Assembly: GCF_013177455.1 (NCBI RefSeq)
Contig: NZ_CP053660.1
Span: 3,596,001-3,660,000 of the forward strand
Length of the DNA: 64,000 nt
Direction: 5' to 3'
Origin: Nocardioides marmotae
GTDB lineage: Bacteria > Actinomycetota > Actinomycetes > Propionibacteriales > Nocardioidaceae
Shown: piece after piece, positions 38,266 through 47,402 of the stretch
Position numbering within the stretch: the first letter of the stretch is position 1
Layout of the letters: each line of letters opens with the position of its first letter
Translations under genes and position numbers: made by a program
Notes under the pieces: generated by a model
Database searches by the model: none
What the model was told of the DNA's origin: nothing
The model's input: the letters and a program-made list of their open reading frames with translations, nothing else

Positions 38266-39248
38266 CCGAGTCCTCGGAAGGAGAGGGCGTGCCAGCGGGG
38301 GCCCACCGGGGTGATCTCGACCCGGCGCGGGTCGAGCTCGTCGGGCACCGCTGCGGGGTCGGCGGTGGGGTCGGCGGTGGGGTCGGCGGTCGGGTGGGTG
38401 ACGTCGGGGGCGTCGTCGGCCTCGGCGCGGACGATCCGCACCTCCAGCCGCGACTCGGTGAGGCCTTCGGCGAGCCCCTCGCCCCACTCGACCACGGTGA
38501 CCGCGGTGTCCAGGTCGGTGTCGAGGTCGAGGTCGTCGAGCTCCTCCAACCCGCCGAGCCGGTAGGCGTCGACGTGGACGAGGTCGGGTCCGCCGACCAG
38601 CGAGGGGTGCACGCGGGCGATGACGAAGGTCGGCGAGGTGACCTGGCCGCGGACGCCGAGGCCGGCGCCGATGCCCTGGGTCAGCGTGGTCTTGCCGGCG
38701 CCGAGCTCGCCGCTGAGCACGATCAGGTCACCGGGGGCGAGCTGGCCGGCCAGCGAGCGGCCCAGCGCGTGCATCGCGTCGGGGGTGGGCGCCTGGAAGA
38801 CCGCGGTGCGCAGCGGGCGGCGCATCTCGACCAGCGGCGAGCGGCGAGCGATCTCCCGGAAGCCCTGGCGCTCCCAGAAGCGGATCGTGCGCGGCAGCTC
38901 CTCGCGGGCCACGACGGTCACGTCGTCGTACCCCTCGGCGTGGTCGACGACCGCGTCGATGAGCCTCCCGGCGATGCCGTGGCCCTGGGCGGAGGGGACG
39001 ACGCCGAAGCGGCGGAGGTAGACGGTGCTGCCGACCGGGTCGAGCACGAGCGCGCCGACCGGGTCCCCGTCGAGGCAGGCCAGCAGCCCGCCGTACGGCG
39101 CGAGCAGCCGGGCGATGGACTCCTCGGTCTCGCTCAGCGCGTCGGCCGGCGGGTCGAGCGGCGGGCGGGCGGCGAACGCCTCCTGCACCACCGCCAGCAC
39201 CTGAGCCGCCGCCTCCGGACCCACCCGGACGACCTGGACCTCGCTCAC
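38262..39248 (-). CDS. tsaE: GNAT-TsaE fusion: N-acetyltransferase domain joined to t6A ATPase TsaE (328 aa)
   Basis: Residues ~1-145 are a GNAT domain (VYLRRFGVVPSAQGHGIAGR acetyl-CoA motif, RTIRFWERQGFREI). Residues ~146-285 are TsaE, with P-loop SGELGAGKTTLTQGIGAGL (180-188 core), SPTFVIARVHP and LVHVDAYRL. A linker PTADPTADPTADP near 290, encoded by three 12-bp repeats (38355-38390), precedes a short conserved tail. TsaE alone is ~150 residues, so this is a true fusion. The GTG overlaps the stop of the upstream hydrolase gene. The acetyltransferase target is unknown. Confidence 0.9.
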   Translation of the reverse strand: MSEVQVVRVGPEAAAQVLAVVQEAFAARPPLDPPADALSETEESIARLLAPYGGLLACLDGDPVGALVLDPVGSTVYLRRFGVVPSAQGHGIAGRLIDAVVDHAEGYDDVTVVAREELPRTIRFWERQGFREIARRSPLVEMRRPLRTAVFQAPTPDAMHALGRSLAGQLAPGDLIVLSGELGAGKTTLTQGIGAGLGVRGQVTSPTFVIARVHPSLVGGPDLVHVDAYRLGGLEELDDLDLDTDLDTAVTVVEWGEGLAEGLTESRLEVRIVRAEADDAPDVTHPTADPTADPTADPAAVPDELDPRRVEITPVGPRWHALSFRGLG

Positions 39249-40312
39249 CGAGCCACCCTCTCCTCACGTACCGCGGCCAGCAGCCGGTCGAGCTCGGCGT
39301 CGACCTGCTCGTGCCGCTCCAGCACCACCATGTGCCCGGCCCCCTCGACCTCGACCAGCCGGGACCCGGCGATCCGGGAGTGCAGCTTGCGGCTGTGCCC
39401 GATGGAGGTCACCCGGTCGGCGGTGCCGCACAGCACCGTCGTGGGCACCCGGCCGATCACCTCCACCGCGTGGAACTTGTCGAGGCCGCCCAGGGCCGGG
39501 AAGAACCCGGCCACCACCTCGTACGGCGTGCCCGACAGCATCGCGTCGGTGAACTCGACGTACGCCGCCGGGACGTCGTCGCCGAACGCGAACAGGTCGG
39601 TGGCGACCATCGCCACCGACTTCCCCAGCCGGCGGATCCGGTCGACCGCGGCGGGCCGGCGCGCGAGCGTCGCCACCGTGCGCCGGGCCAGCGGCAGGCC
39701 GATCTTGGCCGGCACGACCGGCAGCAGCAGGCGGCCCACGTCGAGCCCGCCGGCGGTGGTGCTGACCAGGCCGACGCCGACGACCCGCTCGCCGAACAGC
39801 TCGGGGTGCTCCTCGGCCAGCGCCACGACGGTCATCCCGCCCATGGAGTGGCCGACCACGACGACCGGCCCGTCGGGGGCGACCTCGTCGATGATGCGCG
39901 CGAGGTCGTGGCCGAGCTGCTCGATGGTCGCGTGCTGCATCTCCGAGCGGCCCGAGCGGCCGTGGGAGCGCTGGTCATAGAGGACGGTGCGGACGCCCGC
40001 GCGGCGCAGGTGCAGCCGCTGGTAGTGCCAGCAGTCCAGGGAGAGCGCGAAGCCGTGGACCAGGACGACCGTGAGGTCGCTGGGCTCGGCGGGCTCGTCG
40101 ACCTCCACGTGCAGGGGCACGCCGTCGTCGGCGACGACCGTCAGCGGGGTCGCGCGCAGCGAGCCCAGCGGCACCTCGGGGTGGTCGGCCCGCCCCGGCC
40201 CGGGCCGTCGCGTGAGAGCGCGCCGGCGGTGGGTGACCCCGACCGCCGCGCCGGCCGCGGCGAGGCCGGCCGCGCCGAGGACGGCGCCGGTGAGCCTCCG
40301 CGCGCCGCTCAT
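39245..40312 (-). CDS. Alpha/beta hydrolase, membrane-anchored (355 aa)
   Basis: An N-terminal hydrophobic helix (~7-24, LTGAVLGAAGLAAAGAAVG) anchors or exports the protein. The alpha/beta-hydrolase fold follows, with oxyanion HGFALSLDCWHYQ (~90), nucleophile Ser in VVVVGHSMGGMTVV (~150), acid Asp in LCGTADRVTSI and His in VEGAGHMVVLERHEQV. The ATG overlaps the alr stop (ATGA) and its stop overlaps tsaE, making one coupled run alr-hydrolase-tsaE-tsaB-rimI. In M. tuberculosis a similar hydrolase does not occupy this place, as far as I recall. Substrate unknown. Confidence 0.88.
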   Translation of the reverse strand: MSGARRLTGAVLGAAGLAAAGAAVGVTHRRRALTRRPGPGRADHPEVPLGSLRATPLTVVADDGVPLHVEVDEPAEPSDLTVVLVHGFALSLDCWHYQRLHLRRAGVRTVLYDQRSHGRSGRSEMQHATIEQLGHDLARIIDEVAPDGPVVVVGHSMGGMTVVALAEEHPELFGERVVGVGLVSTTAGGLDVGRLLLPVVPAKIGLPLARRTVATLARRPAAVDRIRRLGKSVAMVATDLFAFGDDVPAAYVEFTDAMLSGTPYEVVAGFFPALGGLDKFHAVEVIGRVPTTVLCGTADRVTSIGHSRKLHSRIAGSRLVEVEGAGHMVVLERHEQVDAELDRLLAAVREERVAR

Positions 40313-41523
40313 CGGCCGCTCCCCCGGGTGCTGCTCCCGCTGTCGGGGGCGGCGTCGAGGGCGGCGTCGAGGGCGGTGTCGGTGTCGCGCTCGCTGTCGA
40401 CGTGGGTGCGGACCATCCGGCCGCCGCCGATCCGGGTGACCACCTCGTAGCTGATCGTGCCGGCGGCCTCGGCCCAGTCCTGTGCGGTCGGCGCGCCGTC
40501 GCGGCCGGTGCCGAAGAGGACGACCTCGCTGCCCGGCTCGGGCCGGTCGCCGTCGAGGTCGACCACGAGCTGGTCCATGCAGACCCGGCCGCGCACGGGG
40601 CGCTGCCGCCCGGCGATCCCCACCGACGCGGTGCCGCTGGCCGAGCGCAGCACGCCGTCGCCGTACCCCACCGGCACCAGGCCGAGGGTGGTCGCGCGGT
40701 CGGCGACCCAGGTGTGGCCGTAGGAGACGCCGGCGCCGGCCTCGACGTCCTTGACCATCGCCAGCGTCGCGCGAGCGGTCATCGCGGGCACGAGGCCGAG
40801 GTCGGGGAGGTGGCCGGGCGCGGGGTCGAGGCCGTAGGAGGCGAGGCCGCAGCGCACGAGGTCGAACCGCACGCTGGGCCGCAGCACCGCCGCGGCGCTG
40901 TTGGCCAGGTGGCGCACCTCGGGGCGGAGGCCGGCGGCCTCGGCGACGGCCAGCGCCTCGCGGAAGACCCGCTCCTGGCTGTCGTTCGCGGGGTGGTCGG
41001 GCTCGTCGGAGGCCACCAGGTGCGACCAGATGCCGGTGACCCGCCAGTGCCCGGCGACCTCTCCGGCGCGGGCCGCCTCGACCAGCGCGGGCCAGTCCGC
41101 GGGCGTCGCGCCGCCGCGGGAGAGGCCGGTGTCGATCTTGAGCTGGAGGCGCGCGGGGGTGCCGATGCGGCGGACGGCGGCCTCGACCTCGGCCAGCTCG
41201 GCCAGCGAGTACGCCGTCAGGTCGACGCCGGCGGCGATCGCGGGGCCGTAGTCCTCGCCCGGCGCGGTCAGCCAGCACAGCACGCGGCCCGTGTCGCCGG
41301 CGGCCCTCAGCGCGAGCGCCTCGTCGAGCGTGGCCACGCCGAGCCAGGTCGAGCCGGCCTCGCGGGCGGCGCGGGCGACCTCGACCATGCCGTGGCCGTA
41401 GCCGTCGGCCTTGACCACCGTCATCATCGCGACGCCGCAGTGCTCGCTCAGGACCCGGACGTTGTGCCGGACGGCCGCGAGGTCGACCACCAGCTCGGCG
41501 CGCGGGACCGGCAGGGGGCTCAT
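40309..41523 (-). CDS. alr: Alanine racemase (404 aa)
   Basis: Makes D-alanine for peptidoglycan. PLP lysine Lys38 is in TVVKADGYGHGM. The Tyr base is in GVSYGHTWVAD (~265), and GYGDGVLRSASGTASVGIAG and VCMDQLVVDLD follow. A ~35-residue C-terminal tail (TDTALDAALDAAPD, encoded by short DNA repeats at 40343-40385) extends past the usual length. I chose ATG 41523 since GGGAGG lies ~10 nt before it and the conserved sequence starts there; GTG 41541 is in frame. First gene of the coupled alr-to-rimI run. Confidence 0.95.
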   Translation of the reverse strand: MSPLPVPRAELVVDLAAVRHNVRVLSEHCGVAMMTVVKADGYGHGMVEVARAAREAGSTWLGVATLDEALALRAAGDTGRVLCWLTAPGEDYGPAIAAGVDLTAYSLAELAEVEAAVRRIGTPARLQLKIDTGLSRGGATPADWPALVEAARAGEVAGHWRVTGIWSHLVASDEPDHPANDSQERVFREALAVAEAAGLRPEVRHLANSAAAVLRPSVRFDLVRCGLASYGLDPAPGHLPDLGLVPAMTARATLAMVKDVEAGAGVSYGHTWVADRATTLGLVPVGYGDGVLRSASGTASVGIAGRQRPVRGRVCMDQLVVDLDGDRPEPGSEVVLFGTGRDGAPTAQDWAEAAGTISYEVVTRIGGGRMVRTHVDSERDTDTALDAALDAAPDSGSSTRGSGR

Positions 41524-41574
41524 GATCGCCCATCCTCCCACCCCGGGCGGGTCGCGGCGGGCTCAGGGGCGGGC

Positions 41575-42957
41575 TCAGGGGCGGGGCAGCCCCCGCACGG
41601 CGGCCGGCAGCGCCCGGGCGACCTCGGAGGCGACGAGCGGCCCGCCCCGCGCGGCGAGGGTCGCGGCGGCGCCGTGCAGCCAGGACCCGACGCTCACCGC
41701 GTCGAACGGCTCCAGACCGGTCGCGAGCAGTGCGCCGACGACCCCGCCGAGCACGTCGCCGGCGCCCGCGGTCGCCAGCCACGGGGTGCCGGTCGTCGTC
41801 ACGCGCACCCGCCCGTCGGGGCGCGCGGTCACGGTGCGGCGGCCCTTGAGCACCACGACGGCGGCGTGCTCCTCGGCCGCGCGGCGGGCCCACCCGAGCG
41901 GGTCGGCCTCGATCTCGGTGCGCTCGCGGCCCAGCATCGCGGCGAGCTCGCCGGCGTGCGGGGTGAGCACCAGGTCGGGCCGGCCGTGGCTCGGGCGCAG
42001 GTGGCGCAGCGCGTCGGCGTCGACGACCGTCGGGACCTCGTCGGCCAGGGCCGCCGCGAGCGCCTCGCCGGCGTGCTCCCCGCCGCCGGAGCCGACCACC
42101 CAGGCCTGGACGCGGCCGGCGCCGACGACCTCGGGGTGCGCCTGGCGCACCCGGTCCGCGACGGGGTCCTCGCCGACGTACCGGACCATGCCGGCGAGCC
42201 CGCAGGCGGCGCCGGCGACGCTGAGCAGCGCGGCGCCGGGGTACTCCGCGGAGCCGGCGCGGACGCCGACGACGCCGCGGGTGTACTTGTGGTCCTGCGG
42301 CCGGGGCCGCGGCACGAGCCGCGCGACGTCCTCGGCCTGCAGCGACTCGATCGCCGCGGGCGGCAGGTCCAGGCCGATGTCGACGAGGTGCACGGTGCCG
42401 CTCGCCTCGGCCGCGGGGTCGAGGAGGTGCGCGGCCTTGTGGGTGCCGAAGGTGACCGTCAGGTCGGCCGTCACGTGCGGGCCCTCGAGGCGGCCGGTGT
42501 CGACCTCCACCCCCGACGGCACGTCGACCGCCACGACCGGCACCCCGGCCACCGCGGCGAGCGCGGCCTGCGCCTCGGGCCGCAACCCCGGGCGGCCGCC
42601 GATCCCCACGATCCCGTCGACCACCACATCCGGGCGGTACGTCGCCTGCTCCACGCTCCGCCCGCCCGCGGCGCGCAGCGCGGCCAGCCCGCCGGCGTGC
42701 GCGTGCTCGGAGAGTAGCACCGCCTCCACCCGGGCGCCGCGCCGGGCCAGCAGCGCGCCGGCGTGCAGCGCGTCCCCGCCGTTGTCCCCGGACCCGACCA
42801 GCAGCAGCACCCGCGCGCCGTACGCCCCACCCAGCAGGTCGACCACCGCGTGCGCCAGCCCGTGGGACGCCCGCTGCATCAGCGTGCCCTCCGGCACCCG
42901 GGCCATCAGCTCCCGCTCCGCCGCGCGCACCTGCTCGACCGTGTGGGCGTACCGCAT
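41575..42957 (-). CDS. nnrD: Bifunctional NAD(P)H-hydrate epimerase / ADP-dependent dehydratase (460 aa)
   Basis: Repairs damaged NAD(P)H hydrates. The N-terminal YjeF epimerase domain (~1-205) has the start RYAHTVEQVRAAE, LLLVGSGDNGGDALHAGALL and VDVPSGVEVDTG. The C-terminal dehydratase domain (~215-460) has DHKYTRGVVGVRAGSAEYPGA, LTPHAGELAAML and the catalytic GTPWLATAGAGDVLGGVVGALL. This fused NnrE-NnrD architecture is usual. Its position between alr and acpS/glmS matches mycobacterial Rv3433c. Confidence 0.95.
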   Translation of the reverse strand: MRYAHTVEQVRAAERELMARVPEGTLMQRASHGLAHAVVDLLGGAYGARVLLLVGSGDNGGDALHAGALLARRGARVEAVLLSEHAHAGGLAALRAAGGRSVEQATYRPDVVVDGIVGIGGRPGLRPEAQAALAAVAGVPVVAVDVPSGVEVDTGRLEGPHVTADLTVTFGTHKAAHLLDPAAEASGTVHLVDIGLDLPPAAIESLQAEDVARLVPRPRPQDHKYTRGVVGVRAGSAEYPGAALLSVAGAACGLAGMVRYVGEDPVADRVRQAHPEVVGAGRVQAWVVGSGGGEHAGEALAAALADEVPTVVDADALRHLRPSHGRPDLVLTPHAGELAAMLGRERTEIEADPLGWARRAAEEHAAVVVLKGRRTVTARPDGRVRVTTTGTPWLATAGAGDVLGGVVGALLATGLEPFDAVSVGSWLHGAAATLAARGGPLVASEVARALPAAVRGLPRP

Positions 42958-42970
42958 GCCCCGACGCTAG

Positions 42971-43025
42971 CCGCCTCGTGATGCCGAGCGTGCGCTCCGG
43001 CGCACTCTCAGCATCACGAGGCGGG
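42971..43025. repeat. R1 palindromic repeat, copy 2 (left of the nuclease-like gene)
   Basis: 13-nt perfect arms CGCCTCGTGATGC and GCATCACGAGGCG, with nested GTGCG/CGCAC inside. It matches copy 3 at 51 of 54 positions. It begins 13 bp upstream of the nnrD start and ends 61 bp before the plus-strand gene at 43087. Confidence 0.92.
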
Positions 43026-43086
43026 TGGGGCGAGGGGCTGTGGACGAGCGGCACGCGCCGGCGCGGGTCTGGGGCACGCTCACCCC

Positions 43087-44004
43087 GTGACGGACGAGAC
43101 CTGGCGGACGGTGAGCGCCCGGCAGGCCGGCATGGTCAGCCGGGCGCAGCTCGCTGCGGTCGGGATCGACCGGTTCGCGATCCGCAACCAGGTCGCCGCC
43201 GGGCGGTGGGTGCTGCGCTCCCCCACCGTGGTCAGTACGACGACCGGCGAGCCGACCCGGCTGCAGAAGCTGTGGCTGGGGGTGCTCCACGCGGGCGGGC
43301 GCAGCCTGCTCGGCGACCTCACCGCCGCCGAGGTGGCCGGCCTGCGCGGGTGGCACCGGGAGCCGGTCACCGTGCTCGTCCCCTACGACCTCGACCTGGA
43401 CGACGACGTTCCCGGGATCCACATCGCCCGCACCCGGCGACGACTGCCCGCCCTGCAGGACCCGACCAGCGTCCTGCCCCGGATGCGGATCGAGCCGGCG
43501 GTGCTCCACTTCGCGGCGTACCAGCCCTCCCCGCGCACCGCCCAGGGCGTGGTCGCGGCCGCGGTCCAGCAGCGGCTGACCAGTGCGACGGACCTGTTGG
43601 CCTGGGTCGACCGGATGCGACCGCTTCGCAAGGCCCCGCTGCTGCGGGCGGCGCTGGGCGAGATCGCCCACGGCTCGCAGTCGCTCTCCGAGATCGACGT
43701 GGTCCGGCTCTGCCGTGACCACGGCCTGCGCCCGCCCGACCGACAGGTGCGCCGCCGCGACGCGGAGGGGCGGCTGCGGTTCACCGACTGCGAGTGGCGG
43801 CTGGCCGACGGGTCCGTGCTGGTGCTCGAGGTCGACGGGGCCTTCCACATGGAGGTCGCGCACTGGGAGGACGACCTCGCCCGGCAGCGGCGCCTGACGA
43901 CCGACCGGCGCCGCGTCGTCCGCTGCACCTCCCGCGAGCTGCGCGACGAGCCGGAGCGCCTGGCCGTGGACCTGCGGCGTCTCGGTGTCCCGCGCGCGGC
44001 CTGA
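43087..44004 (+). CDS. AbiEi-like N-terminal plus DUF559/Vsr-like nuclease-fold protein (305 aa), framed by R1 palindromes
   Basis: The N-terminal ~60 residues (VSARQAGMVSRAQLAAVGID, then IRNQVAAGRWVLRSPTVV) resemble the winged-helix domain of AbiEi-type antitoxins. The C-terminal ~110 residues resemble PD-(D/E)XK nucleases of the DUF559/Vsr group: Asp in LRFTDCEWRLADG and Glu in VLVLEVDGAFHMEVAHWEDD, followed by RQRRLTTDRRRVVRCTSREL. Such proteins are common and variable in Nocardioides; none has a proven role that I know. It interrupts the minus-strand nnrD-acpS-glmS array and has an R1 palindrome 61 bp before its start and another 40 bp after its stop. Confidence 0.78.
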   Translation: MTDETWRTVSARQAGMVSRAQLAAVGIDRFAIRNQVAAGRWVLRSPTVVSTTTGEPTRLQKLWLGVLHAGGRSLLGDLTAAEVAGLRGWHREPVTVLVPYDLDLDDDVPGIHIARTRRRLPALQDPTSVLPRMRIEPAVLHFAAYQPSPRTAQGVVAAAVQQRLTSATDLLAWVDRMRPLRKAPLLRAALGEIAHGSQSLSEIDVVRLCRDHGLRPPDRQVRRRDAEGRLRFTDCEWRLADGSVLVLEVDGAFHMEVAHWEDDLARQRRLTTDRRRVVRCTSRELRDEPERLAVDLRRLGVPRAA

Positions 44005-44043
44005 GGCGCCCGGCCCGGACCCCGCCTCGCGGCCCCGTGGCCT

Positions 44044-44097
44044 CGCCTCGTGATGCCCACCGTGCGCTCCGGCGCACGCTCAGCATCACGAGGCGGG
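44044..44097. repeat. R1 palindromic repeat, copy 3 (right of the nuclease-like gene)
   Basis: Same arms as copy 2 (CGCCTCGTGATGC and GCATCACGAGGCG) in the same orientation, with three substitutions across 54 bp. It ends 6 bp before the acpS stop and may also act as a terminator. Confidence 0.92.
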
Positions 44098-44102
44098 ATC
44101 GA

Positions 44103-44456
44103 TCAGGACTCCAGGACCACGACGGCGGAGGCGACACCGGCGTCGTGGGAGAGCGAGAGGTGGACGGAGACGACCCCGAGCTCGTCGGCGCGGGCGCGGA
44201 CCGAGCCGCGCATCTCGAACAGCGGGCGCCCGGAGGACTCCGAGACCACCTCGGCGTCGTGCCAGGCCAGGCCGACGGGGGCGCCGAGGGCCTTGGCGAG
44301 CGCCTCCTTGGCCGCGAACCGGGCGGCCAGCGAGGCCAGCGGGCGCGAGGCCTCCGAGGGGGTGAACAGCCGCGCGGCCAGCCCGGCGGTGCGCTCGAGG
44401 GACTGCCCGAAGCGCTCGATGTCGACGACGTCGATGCCGACGCCGATGACGGGCAT
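44103..44456 (-). CDS. acpS: Holo-[acyl-carrier-protein] synthase (117 aa)
   Basis: Moves 4'-phosphopantetheine from CoA to ACP. Mg2+-binding Asp is in [13 protein letters not shown] (residue 9 region) and Glu in [12 protein letters not shown] (~50). [20 protein letters not shown] is the family's C-terminal signature. Length is standard. It lies 7 bp downstream of the glmS stop on the same strand. Confidence 0.95.
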   Translation of the reverse strand: MPVIGVGIDVVDIERFGQSLERTAGLAARLFTPSEASRPLASLAARFAAKEALAKALGAPVGLAWHDAEVVSESSGRPLFEMRGSVRARADELGVVSVHLSLSHDAGVASAVVVLES

Positions 44457-44463
44457 CAGCGGC

Positions 44464-46308
44464 TCACTCGACGGTGACGGACTTGGCCAGGTTGCGGGGC
44501 TGGTCGACGTCGTGGCCCATCGCGGTGGCCAGCTCGCAGGCGAACAGCTGCAGCGGCACGACCGCCACCAGCGGCTGCAGGAGCACCGGCACCTTCGGCA
44601 GCCGGATCAGGTGGTCGGCGTACGGCTCGATCGAGGTGTCACCCTCCTCGGCCAGGCAGATCGTCCGCGCACCCCGCGCCCGGACCTCCTGGATGCCCGA
44701 GATCATCTTCTCGTGCAGGTGGTCCCGGCCGCGCGGCGGTACGACGCACAGCACCGGCAGCCCCTCCTCGACCAGCGCGATCGGGCCGTGCTTGAGCTCG
44801 CCGGCCGCGAACCCCTCGGCGTGGATGTAGGCCAGCTCCTTGAGCTTCAAGGCCCCCTCGAGCGCCACCGGGTAGCCCGCGTGCCGCCCCAGGAACAGCA
44901 CCGACTTGGTGTCCACGTGAGCTCGCGCCAACGCGTAGACGTCCTCGGCCTGGGCCAGCACCGACTCGATCTGCTCGGGGATCGCGTCGAGCTGACGCAC
45001 CACGTCGCTGATCTCGTCGCCGTACCGGGTGCCCTTGACCTGCGCGAGGTAGAGCGCCAGCAGGTAGCAGGCCACCAGCTGGGTCAGGAACCCCTTGGTC
45101 GAGGCGACGCCGATCTCCGGGCCCGCGTGGGTGTAGATCACCGCGTCGGACTCCCGCGGGATCGTCGAGCCGTTGGTGTTGCAGATCGCCAGCACCTTCG
45201 AGCGCTGGGCCCGCGCGTGCCGGATCGCCTGCAGGGTGTCCGCGGTCTCCCCCGACTGGCTGATCGCCACCACCAGGGTCGAGTAGTCCAGGATCGGGTC
45301 GCGGTAGCGGAACTCCGACGCGAGCTCGACCTCGACCGGGATCCGGCACCAGTGCTCGATGGCGTACTTGGCGACGAGACCGGCGTAGAACGACGTCCCG
45401 CACGCGATGATGATGATCTTGTCGATGTCGCGCAGCTCCTGGTCGGAGAGGCGCATCTCGTCCAGCTGCAGGTTCCCCTCGCGGGTGTGCCGCCCCAGCA
45501 GCGAGTCCGCGACCGCGCGCGGCTGCTCGAAGATCTCCTTGCGCATGAACCAGTCGTGGCCGTCCTTCTCCGCCGCCGAGAGGTCCCAGTCCACGTGGAA
45601 GCGCGTGCCCTCGGCCGGCTCCCCGTCGAAGGTGGTGACCTCCACACCCTCGCGGGTGATCGTCACGACCTGGTCCTGGCCGAGCTCCAACGCCTCACGG
45701 GTGTGCTCGATGAACGCCGCCACGTCCGAGCCCAGGAAGTTCTCCCCCTCCCCCAGACCCACCACCAGCGGCGAGTTGCGGCGCGCCGCGACCACGCGTG
45801 AGGGGTCCTGCCCGTCGACCGCGACGAGGGTGAACGCACCCTCCAGTCGCTGGCAGACCCGCTGCATCGCGGTGGTCAGGTCGACCCCGGACTCCACCTG
45901 CAGCTCCAGCAGGTGCGCGGCGACCTCGGTGTCGGTCTCGGAGAGCAGCACGTGGTCGTCGGCCTCGAGCCGCGCCCGCAGGTCCGCGAAGTTCTCGATG
46001 ATGCCGTTGTGCACCAGCGCGACCCGCCCGGTCGAGCCCAGGTGCGGGTGGGCGTTGACGTCGTTCGGCGCCCCGTGGGTCGCCCACCGCGTGTGCCCGA
46101 TCCCCGTCGTCGAGGCCGGCAACGGGTTCTCGGCCAGGATCTTCTCCAGGTTCGCCAGCTTCCCCGCCTTGGTCGCCGAGGCGATCCTCCCGGCGTCGAC
46201 CACCGCGATTCCAGCGGAGTCGTACCCGCGGTACTCCAACCGGCGCAGGCCCTCGATGACGACGTCCTGGGCCTGCCTCTCCCCGACGTACCCGACGATC
46301 CCGCACAT
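44464..46308 (-). CDS. glmS: Glutamine-fructose-6-phosphate aminotransferase (614 aa)
   Basis: First step to UDP-GlcNAc. Cys2 (MCGIVGYVG) is the glutaminase nucleophile after Met removal, and the glutaminase domain runs to ~240. Two SIS sugar-isomerase domains follow, with [19 protein letters not shown] (~300), [12 protein letters not shown] and the C-terminal [14 protein letters not shown] -10 box lies 7 nt before the ATG, so the mRNA is leaderless and no glmS ribozyme is possible. Confidence 0.97.
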   Translation of the reverse strand: MCGIVGYVGERQAQDVVIEGLRRLEYRGYDSAGIAVVDAGRIASATKAGKLANLEKILAENPLPASTTGIGHTRWATHGAPNDVNAHPHLGSTGRVALVHNGIIENFADLRARLEADDHVLLSETDTEVAAHLLELQVESGVDLTTAMQRVCQRLEGAFTLVAVDGQDPSRVVAARRNSPLVVGLGEGENFLGSDVAAFIEHTREALELGQDQVVTITREGVEVTTFDGEPAEGTRFHVDWDLSAAEKDGHDWFMRKEIFEQPRAVADSLLGRHTREGNLQLDEMRLSDQELRDIDKIIIIACGTSFYAGLVAKYAIEHWCRIPVEVELASEFRYRDPILDYSTLVVAISQSGETADTLQAIRHARAQRSKVLAICNTNGSTIPRESDAVIYTHAGPEIGVASTKGFLTQLVACYLLALYLAQVKGTRYGDEISDVVRQLDAIPEQIESVLAQAEDVYALARAHVDTKSVLFLGRHAGYPVALEGALKLKELAYIHAEGFAAGELKHGPIALVEEGLPVLCVVPPRGRDHLHEKMISGIQEVRARGARTICLAEEGDTSIEPYADHLIRLPKVPVLLQPLVAVVPLQLFACELATAMGHDVDQPRNLAKSVTVE

Positions 46309-46321
46309 GGGGCCCACTCTA
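46309..46321 (-). promoter_or_regulatory. Leaderless-type -10 box of glmS
   Basis: Minus-strand TAGAGT (46321-46316) followed by 7 nt and the ATG at 46308. Confidence 0.55.
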
Positions 46322-46362
46322 ACGACGTGGGACCGCGCGCCCCGCTTCGCCGAGGGGGCTGC

Positions 46363-46375
46363 AACAATCGCCGCC
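46363..46375 (+). promoter_or_regulatory. Leaderless-type -10 box of coaA
   Basis: AACAAT (46363-46368) is the most AT-rich hexamer nearby and lies 7 nt before the ATG at 46376, mirroring the divergent glmS box 42 bp away. Confidence 0.45.
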
Positions 46376-47386
46376 ATGTCGCGAGGCTCGTCAGGCTCGA
46401 CGGGTGCCCGGACCGGGCCCGGTCCCGTCCACCCCGATGAGACCCCCAAGGAGGCCTCGCCCTACATCGAGCTCGACCGCAGCGCCTGGGCCGCCCTCGG
46501 CACGGGTGCCGAGAGCCCGCTCAGCCACCAGGAGATCCGCACCCTCCGCGGCCTCGGCGACTCCCTGGACCTCGACGAGGTCCGCGACGTCTACCTGCCG
46601 TTGAGCCGGCTGCTGAGCCTGTACGTCGAGGCGGCCGGGCGCCTGCACCGCAAGCAGGAGGACTTCCTGCACCGCCGCACGCCGCCGCGCACGCCGTTCG
46701 TCATCGGCGTCGCCGGCTCCGTGGCGGTCGGCAAGTCCACCACCGCCCGCGTCCTGCAGCAGATGCTCGCCCACTGGCCCGAGCACCCGAACGTCGCGCT
46801 GGTGACCACCGACGGGTTCCTCTACCCCAACGCCGAGCTCCAGCGCCGTGGCATCCTGCACCGCAAGGGCTTCCCGGAGTCCTACGACCGCCGCGCGCTG
46901 TTGCGGTTCGTGGTCGACATCAAGTCCGGCAAGGACGAGGTCGAGGCGCCGGTCTACTCCCACCTCGTCTACGACGTGGTCCCCGACGAGAAGGTCGTCG
47001 TCAAGCGCCCCGACATCGTCATCGTCGAGGGCCTCAACGTCCTCCAGCCGGCCCGCGTCCGCGACGACGGCCGCACCAGCCTGGCCGTCAGCGACTTCTT
47101 CGACTTCAGCGTGTACGTCGACGCCGGCCGCGACAAGATCCGCGCCTGGTACGTCGAGCGGTTCCTGCGGCTGCGCGAGACCGCGTTCCGCGACCCCGGC
47201 TCCTACTTCGCCAAGTACGCCGCGCTGACCCACGACGAGGCCGTCGTCGAGGCCGAGCGGATCTGGGACACCATCAACGGCCCCAACCTGGTCGAGAACA
47301 TCCTCCCGACCCGCTCCCGCGCGAACCTGGTCATGCGCAAGGACCGCGACCACTCGGTGCGCTACGTGCGGCTGCGGAAGCTCTAG
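46376..47386 (+). CDS. coaA: Type I pantothenate kinase (336 aa)
   Basis: Phosphorylates pantothenate, the first step to CoA. The P-loop [15 protein letters not shown] is at ~111-125. [28 protein letters not shown] and [10 protein letters not shown] are the CoaA pantothenate-site motifs, and the C-terminus has [19 protein letters not shown]. The first ~27 residues are Gly/Pro-rich and extra relative to E. coli CoaA. It is divergent from glmS and convergent with glmM. Confidence 0.95.
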   Translation: MSRGSSGSTGARTGPGPVHPDETPKEASPYIELDRSAWAALGTGAESPLSHQEIRTLRGLGDSLDLDEVRDVYLPLSRLLSLYVEAAGRLHRKQEDFLHRRTPPRTPFVIGVAGSVAVGKSTTARVLQQMLAHWPEHPNVALVTTDGFLYPNAELQRRGILHRKGFPESYDRRALLRFVVDIKSGKDEVEAPVYSHLVYDVVPDEKVVVKRPDIVIVEGLNVLQPARVRDDGRTSLAVSDFFDFSVYVDAGRDKIRAWYVERFLRLRETAFRDPGSYFAKYAALTHDEAVVEAERIWDTINGPNLVENILPTRSRANLVMRKDRDHSVRYVRLRKL

Positions 47387-47402
47387 CGACCGCTCACGGA
47401 CG

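Noticed and set aside
46309..46375. glmS ribozyme or riboswitch
   Set aside because: Only 67 bp separate glmS from coaA and the glmS -10 box is 7 nt before the ATG, leaving no leader.
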